Shown here piece after piece: positions 48,478 to 57,553 of a stretch of 64,000 nucleotides of DNA. The position numbers were made by a program, and so were the translations under genes. A model generated the notes under the pieces. The model was not told where the DNA came from and ran no database searches. It worked only from the letters and a program-made list of their open reading frames with translations. The stretch is taken from assembly GCF_001658025.2 (NCBI RefSeq), contig NZ_CP014007.2:434001-498000 (forward strand), given 5' to 3'. Source of the stretch: Kosakonia oryzae. Its GTDB lineage: Bacteria > Pseudomonadota > Gammaproteobacteria > Enterobacterales > Enterobacteriaceae. Each line of letters starts with the position of its first letter. The first letter of the stretch is position 1.

Positions 48478-49503
48478 TTAACGCACTGGCGGAGCGTACT
48501 GGATACCGCCGTTATTCCAGAGGTTGTTCTGGCCACGTTTGATTTTCAGCGGGCTTTCAGAACCGACGTTACGTTCAAAGATTTCGGAATAGTTGCCGAC
48601 TTTCTTGATGATGTTGTAAGCCCATTTATTATCAAGCTTCAGATCCTTACCAAAGTCGCCTTCTTTGCCCAGCAGGTGAGCCATATCCGGTGTCGCCGGG
48701 TTTGCGGCTTTCTCATCAACGTTCTTCGAGTTAACGCCCATCTCTTCCGCATTCAGCATCGCGAACAGCGTCCAGCGCACGATGGCAAACCAGTCGTCGT
48801 CGCCACGGCGAACAACCGGACCCAGCGGCTCTTTCGAAATCACTTCCGGCAGAACGATCCACTCAGCCGGATTGCTCAGTTTGATGCGCAGCGCATACAG
48901 CTGAGACTGGTCGGAAGCCAGGGTATCGCAACGGCCTGACTCCAGCGCTTTTGCTGATTCGTCAGAACGATCGAAGGTGACCGGGGTATATTTCATGTTG
49001 TTGGACTTAAAGTAATCCGCCACGTTCAGCTCGGTATCTGTACCGGCCTGAATACAAACGGTTGCGCCATCCAGCTCTTTTGCGCTTTTCAGACCCGCTT
49101 TGTTATGGGTCAGGAAGCCGATACCGTCGTAATAAGTTACGCCAGTAAATGACAGCCCCATGCCGCCATCGCGGGAAGAAGTCCAGGTGGTATTACGGGA
49201 AAGAATATCCACTTCGCCGGACTGCAATGCGGTAAAACGCTCTTTCGCAGTCAGCGGGGTGTATTTCACTTTGCTGTCGTCACCGAAAACGGCGGCGGCA
49301 ACGCCACGGCAAACGTCTACGTCGATACCGGTGAATTTACCGCTCGCGTCCGCGTAGGAGAAGCCAGGCAGGCCGTCGCTGATACCGCATTGTACAAAAC
49401 CTTTCTTTTTAACGGCATCCAGCGTTGTACCCGCATGCGCCTGATTTGCAAGGGCAAACAGCGCACCGGCAGCGACCAGGCTGGCGATCATCATCTTTTT
49501 CAT
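48478..49503 (-). CDS. yhdW: Amino-acid ABC transporter periplasmic binding protein (YhdW/AapJ)
   Basis: 341 residues. Sec signal peptide MKKMMIASLVAAGALFALA, with likely cleavage after AHA at residue 24. Class 3 solute-binding fold starting TLDAVKKKGFVQCGISDGLPGFSYAD. Cysteine pairs in the periplasmic part suggest disulfides. First gene of the transporter operon, 72 bases before yhdX. Its upstream region has a sigma-54 type promoter and an NtrC-like site, indicating induction under nitrogen limitation. Confidence 0.96.
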   Translation of the reverse strand: MKKMMIASLVAAGALFALANQAHAGTTLDAVKKKGFVQCGISDGLPGFSYADASGKFTGIDVDVCRGVAAAVFGDDSKVKYTPLTAKERFTALQSGEVDILSRNTTWTSSRDGGMGLSFTGVTYYDGIGFLTHNKAGLKSAKELDGATVCIQAGTDTELNVADYFKSNNMKYTPVTFDRSDESAKALESGRCDTLASDQSQLYALRIKLSNPAEWIVLPEVISKEPLGPVVRRGDDDWFAIVRWTLFAMLNAEEMGVNSKNVDEKAANPATPDMAHLLGKEGDFGKDLKLDNKWAYNIIKKVGNYSEIFERNVGSESPLKIKRGQNNLWNNGGIQYAPPVR

Positions 49504-49594
49504 AATGTATCCTGTGTGGCGAAAAATTTATCGTTATATAAAAGGCGTCCGGGAAACGCCTGAAACCTGTCTGTGGCTATGGCCATTCTCTTTT

Positions 49595-49612
49595 AAGCAA
49601 AGGGAATGCCAA
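49595..49612 (-). promoter_or_regulatory. Sigma-54 type promoter of yhdWXYZ
   Basis: On the minus strand TTGGCATTCCCTTTGCTT has the -24 GG (49610-49609) and -12 GC (49598-49597) exactly 12 bases apart, and it fits TGGCAY-N-TTGCW. The start would be near 49586, about 83 bases before the ATG. The leader contains a small GGCGT/ACGCC hairpin (49544-49560). Confidence 0.82.
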
Positions 49613-49684
49613 TATTGCGAATGACGTGTTTGAAAGGGGCGTATACGCAATATTGAGAGTGTAGACAGGAAAAAATAAAACCAG

Positions 49685-49701
49685 TGCCCCGTCATGGTGC
49701 A
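49685..49701 (-). promoter_or_regulatory. NtrC-like binding site upstream of yhdW
   Basis: TGCCCC-GTCAT-GGTGCA matches the consensus TGCACC-N5-GGTGCA at 11 of 12 positions. Centred about 107 bases upstream of the predicted start, like the strong sites of glnA. A second, weaker dyad TGCGCC/GGAGCA with 7-base spacing lies at 49713-49731, about 136 upstream. Confidence 0.72.
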
Positions 49702-49731
49702 AAACTACAACCTGCGCCACAAAATGGAGCA

Positions 49732-49952
49732 AAAAAATCACAGAAATTACTTTTTATTAACAGACAAGTTTCGCAGGTGAATATAAGCAAGAGAGTGAAT
49801 GGGTAGGGGGTGTGAATCAGCTCACGAAGAAAAGGCAGATATATAAAAACAGGATATTAATACGTGGCGGTTAATGTTTTATTTTTTGAATAATGGCAGA
49901 TATGAAATGTCGGACATTTACTGGCGGAAAAAAGAGTGCACCATAATAAAGC
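49732..49952. other. Intergenic region between yhdW promoter and yhdV terminator
   Basis: A/T-rich sequence with no credible reading frame. CAGCTCACGAAG and a TGGCAG occur, but I see no clear site. Confidence 0.5.
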
Positions 49953-49976
49953 AAAAGCGCGGTGAGCCGCGCTTTT
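49953..49976. terminator. Bidirectional terminator next to yhdV
   Basis: AAAAGCGCGG-TGAG-CCGCGCTTTT is a perfect 10-pair stem with A and T runs on both sides, 7 bases after the yhdV stop on the minus strand. Confidence 0.9.
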
Positions 49977-49982
49977 GATAAG

Positions 49983-50204
49983 TTATCGGGTCAACGCCAC
50001 GATGCCGAGCGTCAGACCGGCCAGCGCTGCTGCGCCACCCGCAATCGCTCCGGCAGTTTCCCAGTTATCCTGCGTTGTTCCTTTCATACAGGTATTGGTA
50101 TGCACCAGGCGCCCCTGATCGTCATACACTGGCACACAAGGAGAATCATGAGCACAACCAGCAAGCAGTGTTGTCAGTAATGCTACAGCGATGAAATTTT
50201 TCAT
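49983..50204 (-). CDS. yhdV: YhdV, small outer-membrane-type lipoprotein
   Basis: 73 residues from ATG 50204 (MKNFIAVALLTTLLAGCAHD), as in E. coli. Lipobox LAGC with the acylated cysteine at residue 16. The mature part has two more cysteines (PCVPVYDDQGRLVHTNTC) and a C-terminal glycine/alanine-rich hydrophobic run. A start eight codons upstream is rejected because it places residues before the signal. Function unknown. Confidence 0.93.
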   Translation of the reverse strand: MKNFIAVALLTTLLAGCAHDSPCVPVYDDQGRLVHTNTCMKGTTQDNWETAGAIAGGAAALAGLTLGIVALTR

Positions 50205-50545
50205 AATGTTACCTCGAAATAAACACAACTCCCGATATCAATACCCGTGATATCTCTACTGAGTCGATGTTGATTATTTTACCATCCGGTAACAGTGATT
50301 CCCTGGTGTAATAATCTCAAAGTATGTGCAGTGTAAACATCATGGAGAGAAAAGTGCTGCCGGGAAAAGAAAATGCAGAAAAGATGAAGCAGACAATAAA
50401 AATAGCGCCGGTTCCACTATAACGTATTGATTAATGACCAACCGGGCGCGGCATGGTGAAATTAACTGTGAACTAATAATTCAGTTTATCGCTCTGGTAA
50501 AATAAAAGCGCCGTTAAGCGCCTTGATTTAACTGCTTAATTATTT
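50205..50545. other. 341-base gap between yhdV and the MHYT-GGDEF-EAL gene
   Basis: Contains the yhdV upstream region and the 3' flank of the signalling gene. AGCGCC repeats at 50510-50521 could be a weak terminator. No gene seen. Confidence 0.5.
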
Positions 50546-52624
50546 TCAGGAAAGGGTATCCGTTGGGCTAAGTTTATTACCATAAGCAGTAATGGATTCC
50601 GCACTTACTGGTTTCCCTAATAAATAACCTTGCAGCGTGTTGCAGCCCAGTTCAGTGAGAAAAGCCTGTTGTTCTTCCGTTTCCACCCCTTCCGCCACAA
50701 CTTTCAGGTTCAGCGTTTTGGCCAGCGCGATGATTGCCGAAACAATCGTAGCATCCTCGCCTTCTTTACACAGTTCTCGAACAAAGGCGCGATCGATTTT
50801 TAATTCGCAAGCCGGCAGACGTTTCAAATAAAGCAAGCTGGAATAACCGGTGCCGAAATCATCAATCGATGCCTGCACACCGGCATCAGTCAACGCGGTT
50901 AATACGCGCACGCTCTCATCAGGATTGCTCATGGCGGTGGTTTCCGTCACCTCGAGAATCAATTTTTCTGGCGGAACATCATGCTTTTTCAGCGCGTCCA
51001 AAATGGTCTGTACCAGCCCATTTTGCTCGAATTGCATAGTGGAAAGATTAACGGCAATCGACCACTCCAGATGGCCCTGTTTGCGCCATTCGCTAAGCTG
51101 CCGACACGCTTCATCCACCACCCAGTTACCTAGCGGAACTATCAGACCGGTTTTCTCCGCCAGCGGAAGAAACACGTCCGGCGACAGAACACCCTGAAAA
51201 GGATGATGCCAGCGTAATAGCGCTTCAAAACCAATGACCGGCCCGGACGGCGCTTTAAATTTCGGTTGGTAGACCAGGCGAAACTCCTGGCGTTCCAGCG
51301 CTAACCACAAATCATTGAGCAGTTGCAGTTGGGTTTGCGCCAGCGTATTCATCGAGGGCTGGAAGAAGTGATAGCCGTTACGCCCCATATGTTTGGTGTG
51401 ATACATCGCCGCATCGGCGTTAAACATCAGTTCGCGCTCGTTTTTACCATCATGTGGATAGAGGGCAATCCCAACACTCAGCGTGACGATCACATCGTAA
51501 GGATCGATATTGAAGGGTTTATCAATTGCCCGAACCAGCGCATTGGCAAGGGTTGCTGCTTCATCCGGGGCACTGACTTCCGCCAGCAGAACAAACTCAT
51601 CGCCGCCGATACGCGCCAGCGTATATTGCCCTTTCAGCGGCTGCCGCAGACGATCGGTAACCGCTACCAGAAGCTTATCGCCAACATCATGCCCCCAGGC
51701 ATCATTTACGGTTTTGAAACCATCCAGATCCATAAACATCAGCGCAAAGAAAGATCCTTCGCGTCTGGCTTTATTAATCGCTTGTTCAAGGCGATCTTCC
51801 AGCAATACGCGGTTTGGCAGACGGGTCAGCGTATCATGCAGGGCCAGACGCGCCAGCTCGCGGTTAGCCGCCGCCAGTGACGCCGCCAGCAGGGAAGTCC
51901 GCGCCTGTAAACGGGCATCGAACATTGAGACCAGCAGCGTAATGCCGAGCACAGAGAACGCCATCATACTGACCAGAATGACCAGCCAGTTATTGTTGAA
52001 TCCGTGGTGCCCTGTTGCATGCTGTGGAGGAAATTGCGCCGCCATCATGCCGGTATAGTGCATTCCGGCAATGGCAATCCCCATCAGGATCGCCGCGCCA
52101 AAGCGCATCAGCGCCACTTGAGCGGCTTCATGACGCAGACGGAAAGTGAGCCACAATGCAGCGAAGGATGCTGCCAGGGCAATCACCACCGACAGCGCGA
52201 CCCAGTTCATATTCCAGACGATAGCCGGTGAAACCTGTAATGCAGCCATGCCGGTGTAATGCATAGCGACAATCCCCAACCCCATAATAATGGCGCCGGG
52301 TATCAGGCGTTGGAGGTGAAGCTGCGGACCGCTGACGAGCCAAAGGGCGAACAGTGATGAGCCGATGGCGATAACCATCGAAAGGGCAGTCAGAACGGGT
52401 TCATACAGCATGCTCATCGAAATGTTCATCGCCAGCATGCCAATAAAATGCATCGCCCAGATGCCGATCCCCATCGCCACGCCGCCGCCGCTTAGCCAGA
52501 CCCACGACGCGGTTCCGCTGCTGGAGGTGACGCGTCCGGCCATATTCAGGGCGGTGTAAGAGGCCAGAATGGCGACAATAAAAGAAACAACAACAAGGAT
52601 ATAGTCGTATTGGCTAACCAGCAT
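50546..52624 (-). CDS. MHYT-GGDEF-EAL membrane c-di-GMP signalling protein
   Basis: 692 residues. Residues 1-235 form a seven-helix MHYT sensor with three characteristic motifs (AMHFIGM at 57-63, MHYTGM at 121-126, MHYTGM at 188-193), proposed in this family to bind a metal that senses O2, CO or NO. A GGDEF domain follows with intact GGDEF at 340-344 and no RxxD inhibitory site at the expected position. The EAL domain has EAL at 467-469 and the DDFGTGYSS and VEGVETEEQ motifs, so both cyclase and phosphodiesterase activities are possible. The architecture matches Pseudomonas MucR/NbdA. Single gene, flanked by yhdV and yhdU, where E. coli K-12 has acrEF-acrS. Confidence 0.93.
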   Translation of the reverse strand: MLVSQYDYILVVVSFIVAILASYTALNMAGRVTSSSGTASWVWLSGGGVAMGIGIWAMHFIGMLAMNISMSMLYEPVLTALSMVIAIGSSLFALWLVSGPQLHLQRLIPGAIIMGLGIVAMHYTGMAALQVSPAIVWNMNWVALSVVIALAASFAALWLTFRLRHEAAQVALMRFGAAILMGIAIAGMHYTGMMAAQFPPQHATGHHGFNNNWLVILVSMMAFSVLGITLLVSMFDARLQARTSLLAASLAAANRELARLALHDTLTRLPNRVLLEDRLEQAINKARREGSFFALMFMDLDGFKTVNDAWGHDVGDKLLVAVTDRLRQPLKGQYTLARIGGDEFVLLAEVSAPDEAATLANALVRAIDKPFNIDPYDVIVTLSVGIALYPHDGKNERELMFNADAAMYHTKHMGRNGYHFFQPSMNTLAQTQLQLLNDLWLALERQEFRLVYQPKFKAPSGPVIGFEALLRWHHPFQGVLSPDVFLPLAEKTGLIVPLGNWVVDEACRQLSEWRKQGHLEWSIAVNLSTMQFEQNGLVQTILDALKKHDVPPEKLILEVTETTAMSNPDESVRVLTALTDAGVQASIDDFGTGYSSLLYLKRLPACELKIDRAFVRELCKEGEDATIVSAIIALAKTLNLKVVAEGVETEEQQAFLTELGCNTLQGYLLGKPVSAESITAYGNKLSPTDTLS

Positions 52625-52789
52625 GATGTCATCAACTCATTCACTAGGATCGTTACGTATTACTACGGTCGTACGGGCGAAAAGGGCTGAGACATTATCA
52701 TCGACTAAAGATGACGCAAAATGATTTTAAATCCCCGATATATGCAGGGGATAGCAGCACGTTCGCGAAATTTCGCTACAAGCAATCAC

Positions 52790-52951
52790 TTACAGATTAT
52801 CGCAATTCACCAGTTTGAGAGGATTGACGGAATTCATATTGCGGCATTTATCGACTTCGGTGGTGATGTACTCCACCCAGTGCATGATTAAGCCATCCAG
52901 CGCAAGGATTGAGAGGGCGAAAACGACCAGCCACCAATATTTGCGAATCAT
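52790..52951 (-). CDS. yhdU: YhdU, small single-span membrane protein
   Basis: 53-residue frame. ATG at 52951, TAA at 52790. It begins MIRKYWWLVVFALSILALDG, a single membrane anchor (about residues 6-25), and ends NMNSVNPLKLVNCDNL, very similar to the E. coli YhdU ending. It has an AGGGAGAT ribosome site upstream. It is slightly shorter than E. coli (59). A longer frame on this strand at 52848-53051 is a shadow. Function unknown. Confidence 0.85.
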   Translation of the reverse strand: MIRKYWWLVVFALSILALDGLIMHWVEYITTEVDKCRNMNSVNPLKLVNCDNL

Positions 52952-53053
52952 TCCGTATCTCCCTTTCTTGCAACCATTGGCTGAAAATATACACGAATCC
53001 GCAACCGTATAAAGAGCGGGAAAGCGGGATTTTTAGCGTCATTTCAGGCAATA

Positions 53054-53089
53054 AAAAAGGCGCTTCCCCATGCCGGTTAGCGCCTTTTT
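53054..53089. terminator. Terminator downstream of fis
   Basis: AAAAAGGCGCT (53054-53064) and AGCGCCTTTTT (53079-53089) are perfect complements with a 14-base loop, usable on both strands. It lies 26 bases after the fis stop. Confidence 0.9.
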
Positions 53090-53114
53090 ATCAATACAAC
53101 TTACTGATTCAAAA

Positions 53115-53411
53115 TCAGTTCATGCCGTATTTTTTCAGTTTTTTACGCAGCGTGCCGCGGTTGATGCCCATCATCAGCGCCGCGCGGGTCTGATTACCAC
53201 GGGTGTATTGCATCACCATGTCCAACAGTGGCTGTTCTACTTCAGCCAATACCAGCTCATACAGGTCATTAACATCCTGACCATTCAGTTGAGCAAAATA
53301 GTTCTTCAGTGCCTGTTTTACCGAGTCACGGAGCGGTTTTTGGGTTACCTGATCCTGAGAGTTAACGGTAGAAACGGTCAGTACGTCAGAATTTACGCGT
53401 TGTTCGAACAT
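53115..53411 (-). CDS. fis: DNA-binding protein Fis
   Basis: 98 residues, the enterobacterial length. N-terminal activator loops (about residues 10-30) are followed by a four-helix C-terminal dimer with the helix-turn-helix [20 protein letters not shown]. It activates rRNA promoters such as P1 at 39562 and shapes the nucleoid in fast growth. It is co-transcribed after dusB (25 bases). Confidence 0.99.
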
Positions 53412-53436
53412 AGTTCTGTCAGCTCTTTATTTCTGT

Positions 53437-54402
53437 TTACGCAAAATTTTCGAAGTATGCCTCCAACGCCTCCAGCTGTTCGCTGGCATCCTCAATGGCG
53501 TTGAATGTGCGCCGAAACTGGTCATTCGGAGCGTGCTCCTGAAGATACCAGGAGACGTGTTTACGTGCGATTCGGTAACCTTTTGCCTGACCATAAAAGT
53601 CATGCAGTTCCCGAACATGCGCGCAAAGCAAGCGCTTAACCTCTGCCAAAGGCAGCGGGGCCAGCAGCTCCCCAGTGTCCAGATAGTGCTGGATTTCCCG
53701 GAAGATCCAGGGTCTTCCCTGAGCTGCGCGGCCTATCATCAGGGCATCCGCCCCTGTATAGTCGAGCACAGCTCTGGCTTTTAGCGGGTCAGTAATGTCG
53801 CCATTCGCGATAACCGGAATGGAAACTTTCTGCTTAACTGCCCGAATACTGTTGTACTCAGCTTCTCCGTTGAACAAACAGGCGCGGGTGCGTCCATGAA
53901 TGGTCAGAGCCTGAATGCCACATTCTTCAGCCAGTTGGGCAATTTCTACGCAGTTACGGTGTTCCGGAGCCCAGCCCGTGCGAATCTTCAGCGTAACAGG
54001 CACATCCACTGCATTCACTACCGAGGTCAGGATAGACTTCACCAGATCCGGGTACTGCAGCAGAGCCGAGCCTGCCAGCTTGCGATTCACCTTTTTCGCC
54101 GGACAACCCATATTGATATCAATAATCTGGGCGCCACTTTCCACGTTAATACGTGCGGCTTCCGCCATTTCATCCGGATCGCTCCCTGCAATTTGCACGG
54201 TGCGAATACCGGGTTCATCAATGTGCACCATCCGCAGTCGGGATTTGTCGCTTTCCCACACTTGCGGGTTAGACGACATCATCTCGGATACGGTCAAACC
54301 TGCTCCCATCTCGTAGCACAACGTCCGGAATGGTCTGTCAGTAATGCCAGCCATAGGCGCTGCGATCAGGCGATTTCTGAGCTGGTGATGTCCGATACGC
54401 AT
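53437..54402 (-). CDS. dusB: tRNA dihydrouridine synthase B
   Basis: 321 residues. FMN-dependent TIM barrel that reduces U17 of tRNAs. Catalytic Cys100 in NMGCPAKKV is present, and the FMN-binding [12 protein letters not shown] motif lies at residue 15. First gene of the dusB-fis operon, so its transcription follows the fis promoter. Confidence 0.98.
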   Translation of the reverse strand: MRIGHHQLRNRLIAAPMAGITDRPFRTLCYEMGAGLTVSEMMSSNPQVWESDKSRLRMVHIDEPGIRTVQIAGSDPDEMAEAARINVESGAQIIDINMGCPAKKVNRKLAGSALLQYPDLVKSILTSVVNAVDVPVTLKIRTGWAPEHRNCVEIAQLAEECGIQALTIHGRTRACLFNGEAEYNSIRAVKQKVSIPVIANGDITDPLKARAVLDYTGADALMIGRAAQGRPWIFREIQHYLDTGELLAPLPLAEVKRLLCAHVRELHDFYGQAKGYRIARKHVSWYLQEHAPNDQFRRTFNAIEDASEQLEALEAYFENFA

Positions 54403-54441
54403 GAGTTAAGAAATGACCATACTGTGACTGCAAGGCGGCGT

Positions 54442-54470
54442 ATATTACGCATTTTTTGCACGAGATGAAA
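54442..54470 (-). promoter_or_regulatory. dusB-fis promoter
   Basis: Minus-strand -35 TTTCAT (54470-54465) and -10 TAATAT (54447-54442), 17 bases apart, with the C/G-rich discriminator ACGCCGCC. This is the growth-phase and ppGpp-sensitive fis promoter arrangement of E. coli. Confidence 0.85.
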
Positions 54471-54835
54471 GGCCAAACTTTGAGCAATCCTCTGTTGTAG
54501 ATCAAGGAATCGCCAGTCCGCCAGAGTGATTTTAAAATTAAATTATATATTTCATGTGGTTATGATGAAGATAAAAATTTCACGTAACTAATAAATTCGC
54601 GCGAGTTATCGTTTTTTACCGGGCCATCAGGGGCAGAATTGCTGTTTTTTACAGCATAAAAAAGCGGATTTTGCGAACTTGCTCCCATTTTTATGCCGAT
54701 GGTTTTTCGTGGCCAGGCCGCCATACATCGGCTTTAGCGGGCGATGATGTGCGTGAACAGCGTCCGGATTGCGGCGGGAAAATTGTCAAAGGGTGTTTCG
54801 CCCACAGACTAGCGGCAGATCAAAGGCGGGGGAGA
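54471..54835. other. Upstream region of dusB-fis
   Basis: The first 100 bases are A/T-rich and in E. coli contain Fis autoregulatory and CRP/IHF sites. TTGATCTACAACA-like and AATTAAATTATATATTT stretches are present. No gene or clear repeat seen in the remainder. Confidence 0.5.
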
Positions 54836-54863
54836 TAAAAAGCGTGGCCCGCAGGCCACGCTT
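54836..54863 (-). terminator. Rho-independent terminator of panF-prmA
   Basis: AGCGTGGCC (54841-54849), loop CGCA, GGCCACGCT (54854-54862). On the minus strand it is followed by five T residues, 6 bases after the prmA stop. Confidence 0.9.
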
Positions 54864-54868
54864 GAGCA

Positions 54869-55750
54869 TTACTTCTTCTGGCCGGTGATACGGCACCACT
54901 CCTCTTTCTCGACCACCGGATCGAGCGTAAAGAGATCGGCATAAGCTTCGCAGACGCTTTCTGCCTGGCTGGCGAGGATACCGGAAAGCCCCAGCAGGCC
55001 GCCCTCAACGGGCAGTACGCTGATTAATGGCGCCAGTTCGCGCAGAGGGCCAGCCAGGATATTCGCGACCACGACATCCGCTTTCATCACCTCTGGCTGG
55101 TCATTGGGGAGATAGAGATCCAGACGATCGGAGACGCCGTTACGTTCGGCGTTGTCGCGGCTGGCCTGGATCGCCTGAGGATCGATATCAATGCCGATCG
55201 CCTTTGCGGCACCCAGTTTCAGCGCCGCGATCGCCAGGATCCCCGAGCCGCAGCCAAAGTCGATCACCGTCTTACCGCTCAGATCGAGGCTGTCCAGCCA
55301 TTGCAGGCACAGCGCCGTCGTTGGATGAGTGCCGGTGCCGAACGCCAGGCCCGGATCGAGCATCACGTTGACCGCGTTTTCGTCCGGTACATCGCGCCAG
55401 CTTGGGCAGATCCATAGCCGCTCGCCAAAGCGCATCGGGTGGAAGTTATCCATCCATTCGCGCTCCCAGTCTTTATCTTCCAGCTGCTCGATTTTATGGG
55501 CAAAGCCTTCACCCAGCAGCGGGTGCAGTGCAAGCTGGGCGACCACATTAGCCATATCTGTTTCGGCGTCAAACAGGCCGATAACGTCGGTATCGCCCCA
55601 CAAGCGAGTTTCGCCCGGCAATGGTTCAAACACGGGCGTGTCGTGCGTATCCTGGAAGGTAATGGATACCGCACCCGCCTCCATCAAAGCATCGCTCAGA
55701 TCTTCAGCATTTGCGCCGGTGGTGTTCAGTTTCAGTTGGATCCATGGCAT
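54869..55750 (-). CDS. prmA: Ribosomal protein L11 methyltransferase PrmA
   Basis: 293 residues. It trimethylates three residues of L11. An N-terminal substrate domain (about 1-60) is followed by a SAM fold with DFGCGSG at 164-170 and the [10 protein letters not shown] motif. 11 bases after panF on the same strand. Confidence 0.98.
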   Translation of the reverse strand: MPWIQLKLNTTGANAEDLSDALMEAGAVSITFQDTHDTPVFEPLPGETRLWGDTDVIGLFDAETDMANVVAQLALHPLLGEGFAHKIEQLEDKDWEREWMDNFHPMRFGERLWICPSWRDVPDENAVNVMLDPGLAFGTGTHPTTALCLQWLDSLDLSGKTVIDFGCGSGILAIAALKLGAAKAIGIDIDPQAIQASRDNAERNGVSDRLDLYLPNDQPEVMKADVVVANILAGPLRELAPLISVLPVEGGLLGLSGILASQAESVCEAYADLFTLDPVVEKEEWCRITGQKK

Positions 55751-55761
55751 GTCGTAACTCT

Positions 55762-57213
55762 TTATTCATTAACAGAAACAGTCGGAGCCTGCGACGACGG
55801 TTGACCAAAACGGTTCCCGACGATGAAGGCCAGCAAACTTAACAGCAACGAGGGCACAATCGGATGAAAGCCCAGGTACTGAATATTAAAGGTGGCGAGA
55901 ACGGCATACAGTACGCCGCCCGTGACCATGGCGCTCAATGCGCCAGCAGCATTCGCCCGCTCCCAGTACAACCCCAAAACCAGCGGCCACAGGAATACCG
56001 CTTCCAGACCGCCAAACGCCAGCAGGTTTAACCAGATAATCATCTCTGGCGGACGCCATGCCGCCAGCATCATCAGCACGCCGAGCACCAGGGTTGTCAC
56101 GGTGGAGATCCGTTTCAAACGCGGTTCATGACGAATTTTAGTCGGCTGGGCGCTTAACCACAGATCTTTGATGATCGTGGCCGAAGCCTGCAACAAATGC
56201 GCATTAACGTTCGACATGATTGCAGCCATCGGTGCAGCAAGAAACAGCCCGGCAGCCCACGGCGGTAAGACCTCGACCATCAGCGTCGGGATCACCTGAT
56301 CGGGTACCGAAAGATGTGGCAACACGGCGCGGCCGAGTGCGCCAGCGAGATGCATTCCCAGCATTAATAGCGCGATGACAATAGTGCCGATAATAATGCC
56401 GCGATGAACCGATTTACTGTCTTTATAGGAAATACAGCGAACGGCGGTGTGCGGCAGGCCGATCACGCCAAAACAGACCAGCACCCAGAATGAGGTCATA
56501 AATGCCGGTGAAAGGATATCATGGGCGCCGTGCGGGCTTACCAGTTGCGGATCGATCTGTTGCAGCGTTGCTACCGCACTGTGCAGCCCGCCAGCGGCAT
56601 GGATCACGCCGACGAGCAGCACCAGCGTGCCAATCAACATCACCATCCCTTGCATCGTATCGTTGAGTACGCTGGCGCGAAAACCGCCAAATGCGGTGTA
56701 CAGCGCAATGGTGATGCCAAAGATCAGCAGACCGGATTCGTACTTGATCCCGGCGGCGGTTTCCAGCAGACGCGCGCCGCCGATAAATTGCACGGCGATG
56801 GCGCCGACAAAGGCAACCAGCAGGCTAAGGCTGGCGATCCACACAACCGCACGGTTCTGGTAGCGGGCCATCAGCATATCATTCAGGGTAATCGCATTGT
56901 AACGGCGCGCCAGGATGGCGAACTTTTTGCCGAGGATACCCAAAGAGAGCCAGATAGTCGGCACCTGGATCATCGCCAGCAGCACCCAGCCGAGGCCAAA
57001 TTTATAGGCCGCGCCCGGTCCGCCGATAAATGAACTGGCGCTGACATAGGTGGCCGTTAGCGTCATTGCCAGCACAAAACCGCCCATCGAACGGCTGCCA
57101 AGGAAGTATTCACTCAGGAACGTGCCTTTGCTGCGCTGGCGCATAGCATAAAAGGAGAGGCCGAATACTACGAGCAAGTAGATAACCAGTACGGCGATAA
57201 TTTCACTCTGCAT
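55762..57213 (-). CDS. panF: Sodium/pantothenate symporter PanF
   Basis: 483 residues from ATG 57213 ([16 protein letters not shown]), the E. coli length. Twelve to thirteen membrane segments of the SSS family, with [20 protein letters not shown] near residue 40. It imports pantothenate, the CoA precursor. Starts 11 bases inside yhdT, so the two are coupled. A 21-codon upstream extension is rejected because it lies in yhdT. Confidence 0.98.
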   Translation of the reverse strand: MQSEIIAVLVIYLLVVFGLSFYAMRQRSKGTFLSEYFLGSRSMGGFVLAMTLTATYVSASSFIGGPGAAYKFGLGWVLLAMIQVPTIWLSLGILGKKFAILARRYNAITLNDMLMARYQNRAVVWIASLSLLVAFVGAIAVQFIGGARLLETAAGIKYESGLLIFGITIALYTAFGGFRASVLNDTMQGMVMLIGTLVLLVGVIHAAGGLHSAVATLQQIDPQLVSPHGAHDILSPAFMTSFWVLVCFGVIGLPHTAVRCISYKDSKSVHRGIIIGTIVIALLMLGMHLAGALGRAVLPHLSVPDQVIPTLMVEVLPPWAAGLFLAAPMAAIMSNVNAHLLQASATIIKDLWLSAQPTKIRHEPRLKRISTVTTLVLGVLMMLAAWRPPEMIIWLNLLAFGGLEAVFLWPLVLGLYWERANAAGALSAMVTGGVLYAVLATFNIQYLGFHPIVPSLLLSLLAFIVGNRFGQPSSQAPTVSVNE

Positions 57214-57445
57214 CGTTATCCTCCAGCGGAATATCACGGAAGATAAAGCGCACCATGGCCCAGCACAGCAGCACAAAGACCAGCGGCGTCAACAGGCAGG
57301 CCAGCTCAAACCAGCGCGGCAGCCCGGTGAATCCCTGCTCCGTACCAGGTAGGTAAGCGCACACTAACCATGCAGCAAGATAGAGAAGGGTCAGCCACAG
57401 CGCCCAGCGGGCTTCTTTGTGGGCCTGAACAAAACGGTTGTCCAT
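57203..57445 (-). CDS. yhdT: YhdT, DUF997 membrane protein
   Basis: 80 residues, family length. Two hydrophobic segments (about residues 14-32 and 47-70). It always precedes panF in enterobacteria and may be a small accessory subunit. That is inferred from context only. Confidence 0.94.
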   Translation of the reverse strand: MDNRFVQAHKEARWALWLTLLYLAAWLVCAYLPGTEQGFTGLPRWFELACLLTPLVFVLLCWAMVRFIFRDIPLEDNDAE

Positions 57446-57512
57446 TTTTTTCCCTTGTGGATGAAGAAAGCGGGGATTGTACCCTATGGAAAAGATGAGG
57501 GGAGAGAAAAAG

Positions 57513-57536
57513 AAAAAAGGCCGGAAAATCCGGCCT
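57513..57536 (-). terminator. Rho-independent terminator of accBC
   Basis: AGGCCGGA (57518-57525) and TCCGGCCT (57529-57536) with an AAA loop. The minus strand ends in a T-run, 18 bases after the accC stop. Confidence 0.88.
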
Positions 57537-57553
57537 CTTGCGGTGATTGCAGA

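Noticed and set aside
49544-49560. GGCGT/ACGCC motif as a REP element
   Set aside because: Too short and it lacks the REP core. It is better seen as a minor hairpin in the yhdW leader.
52848-53051. 67-residue minus-strand frame overlapping yhdU
   Set aside because: The frame at 52790-52951 has the membrane anchor and conserved end of YhdU. This one has neither.
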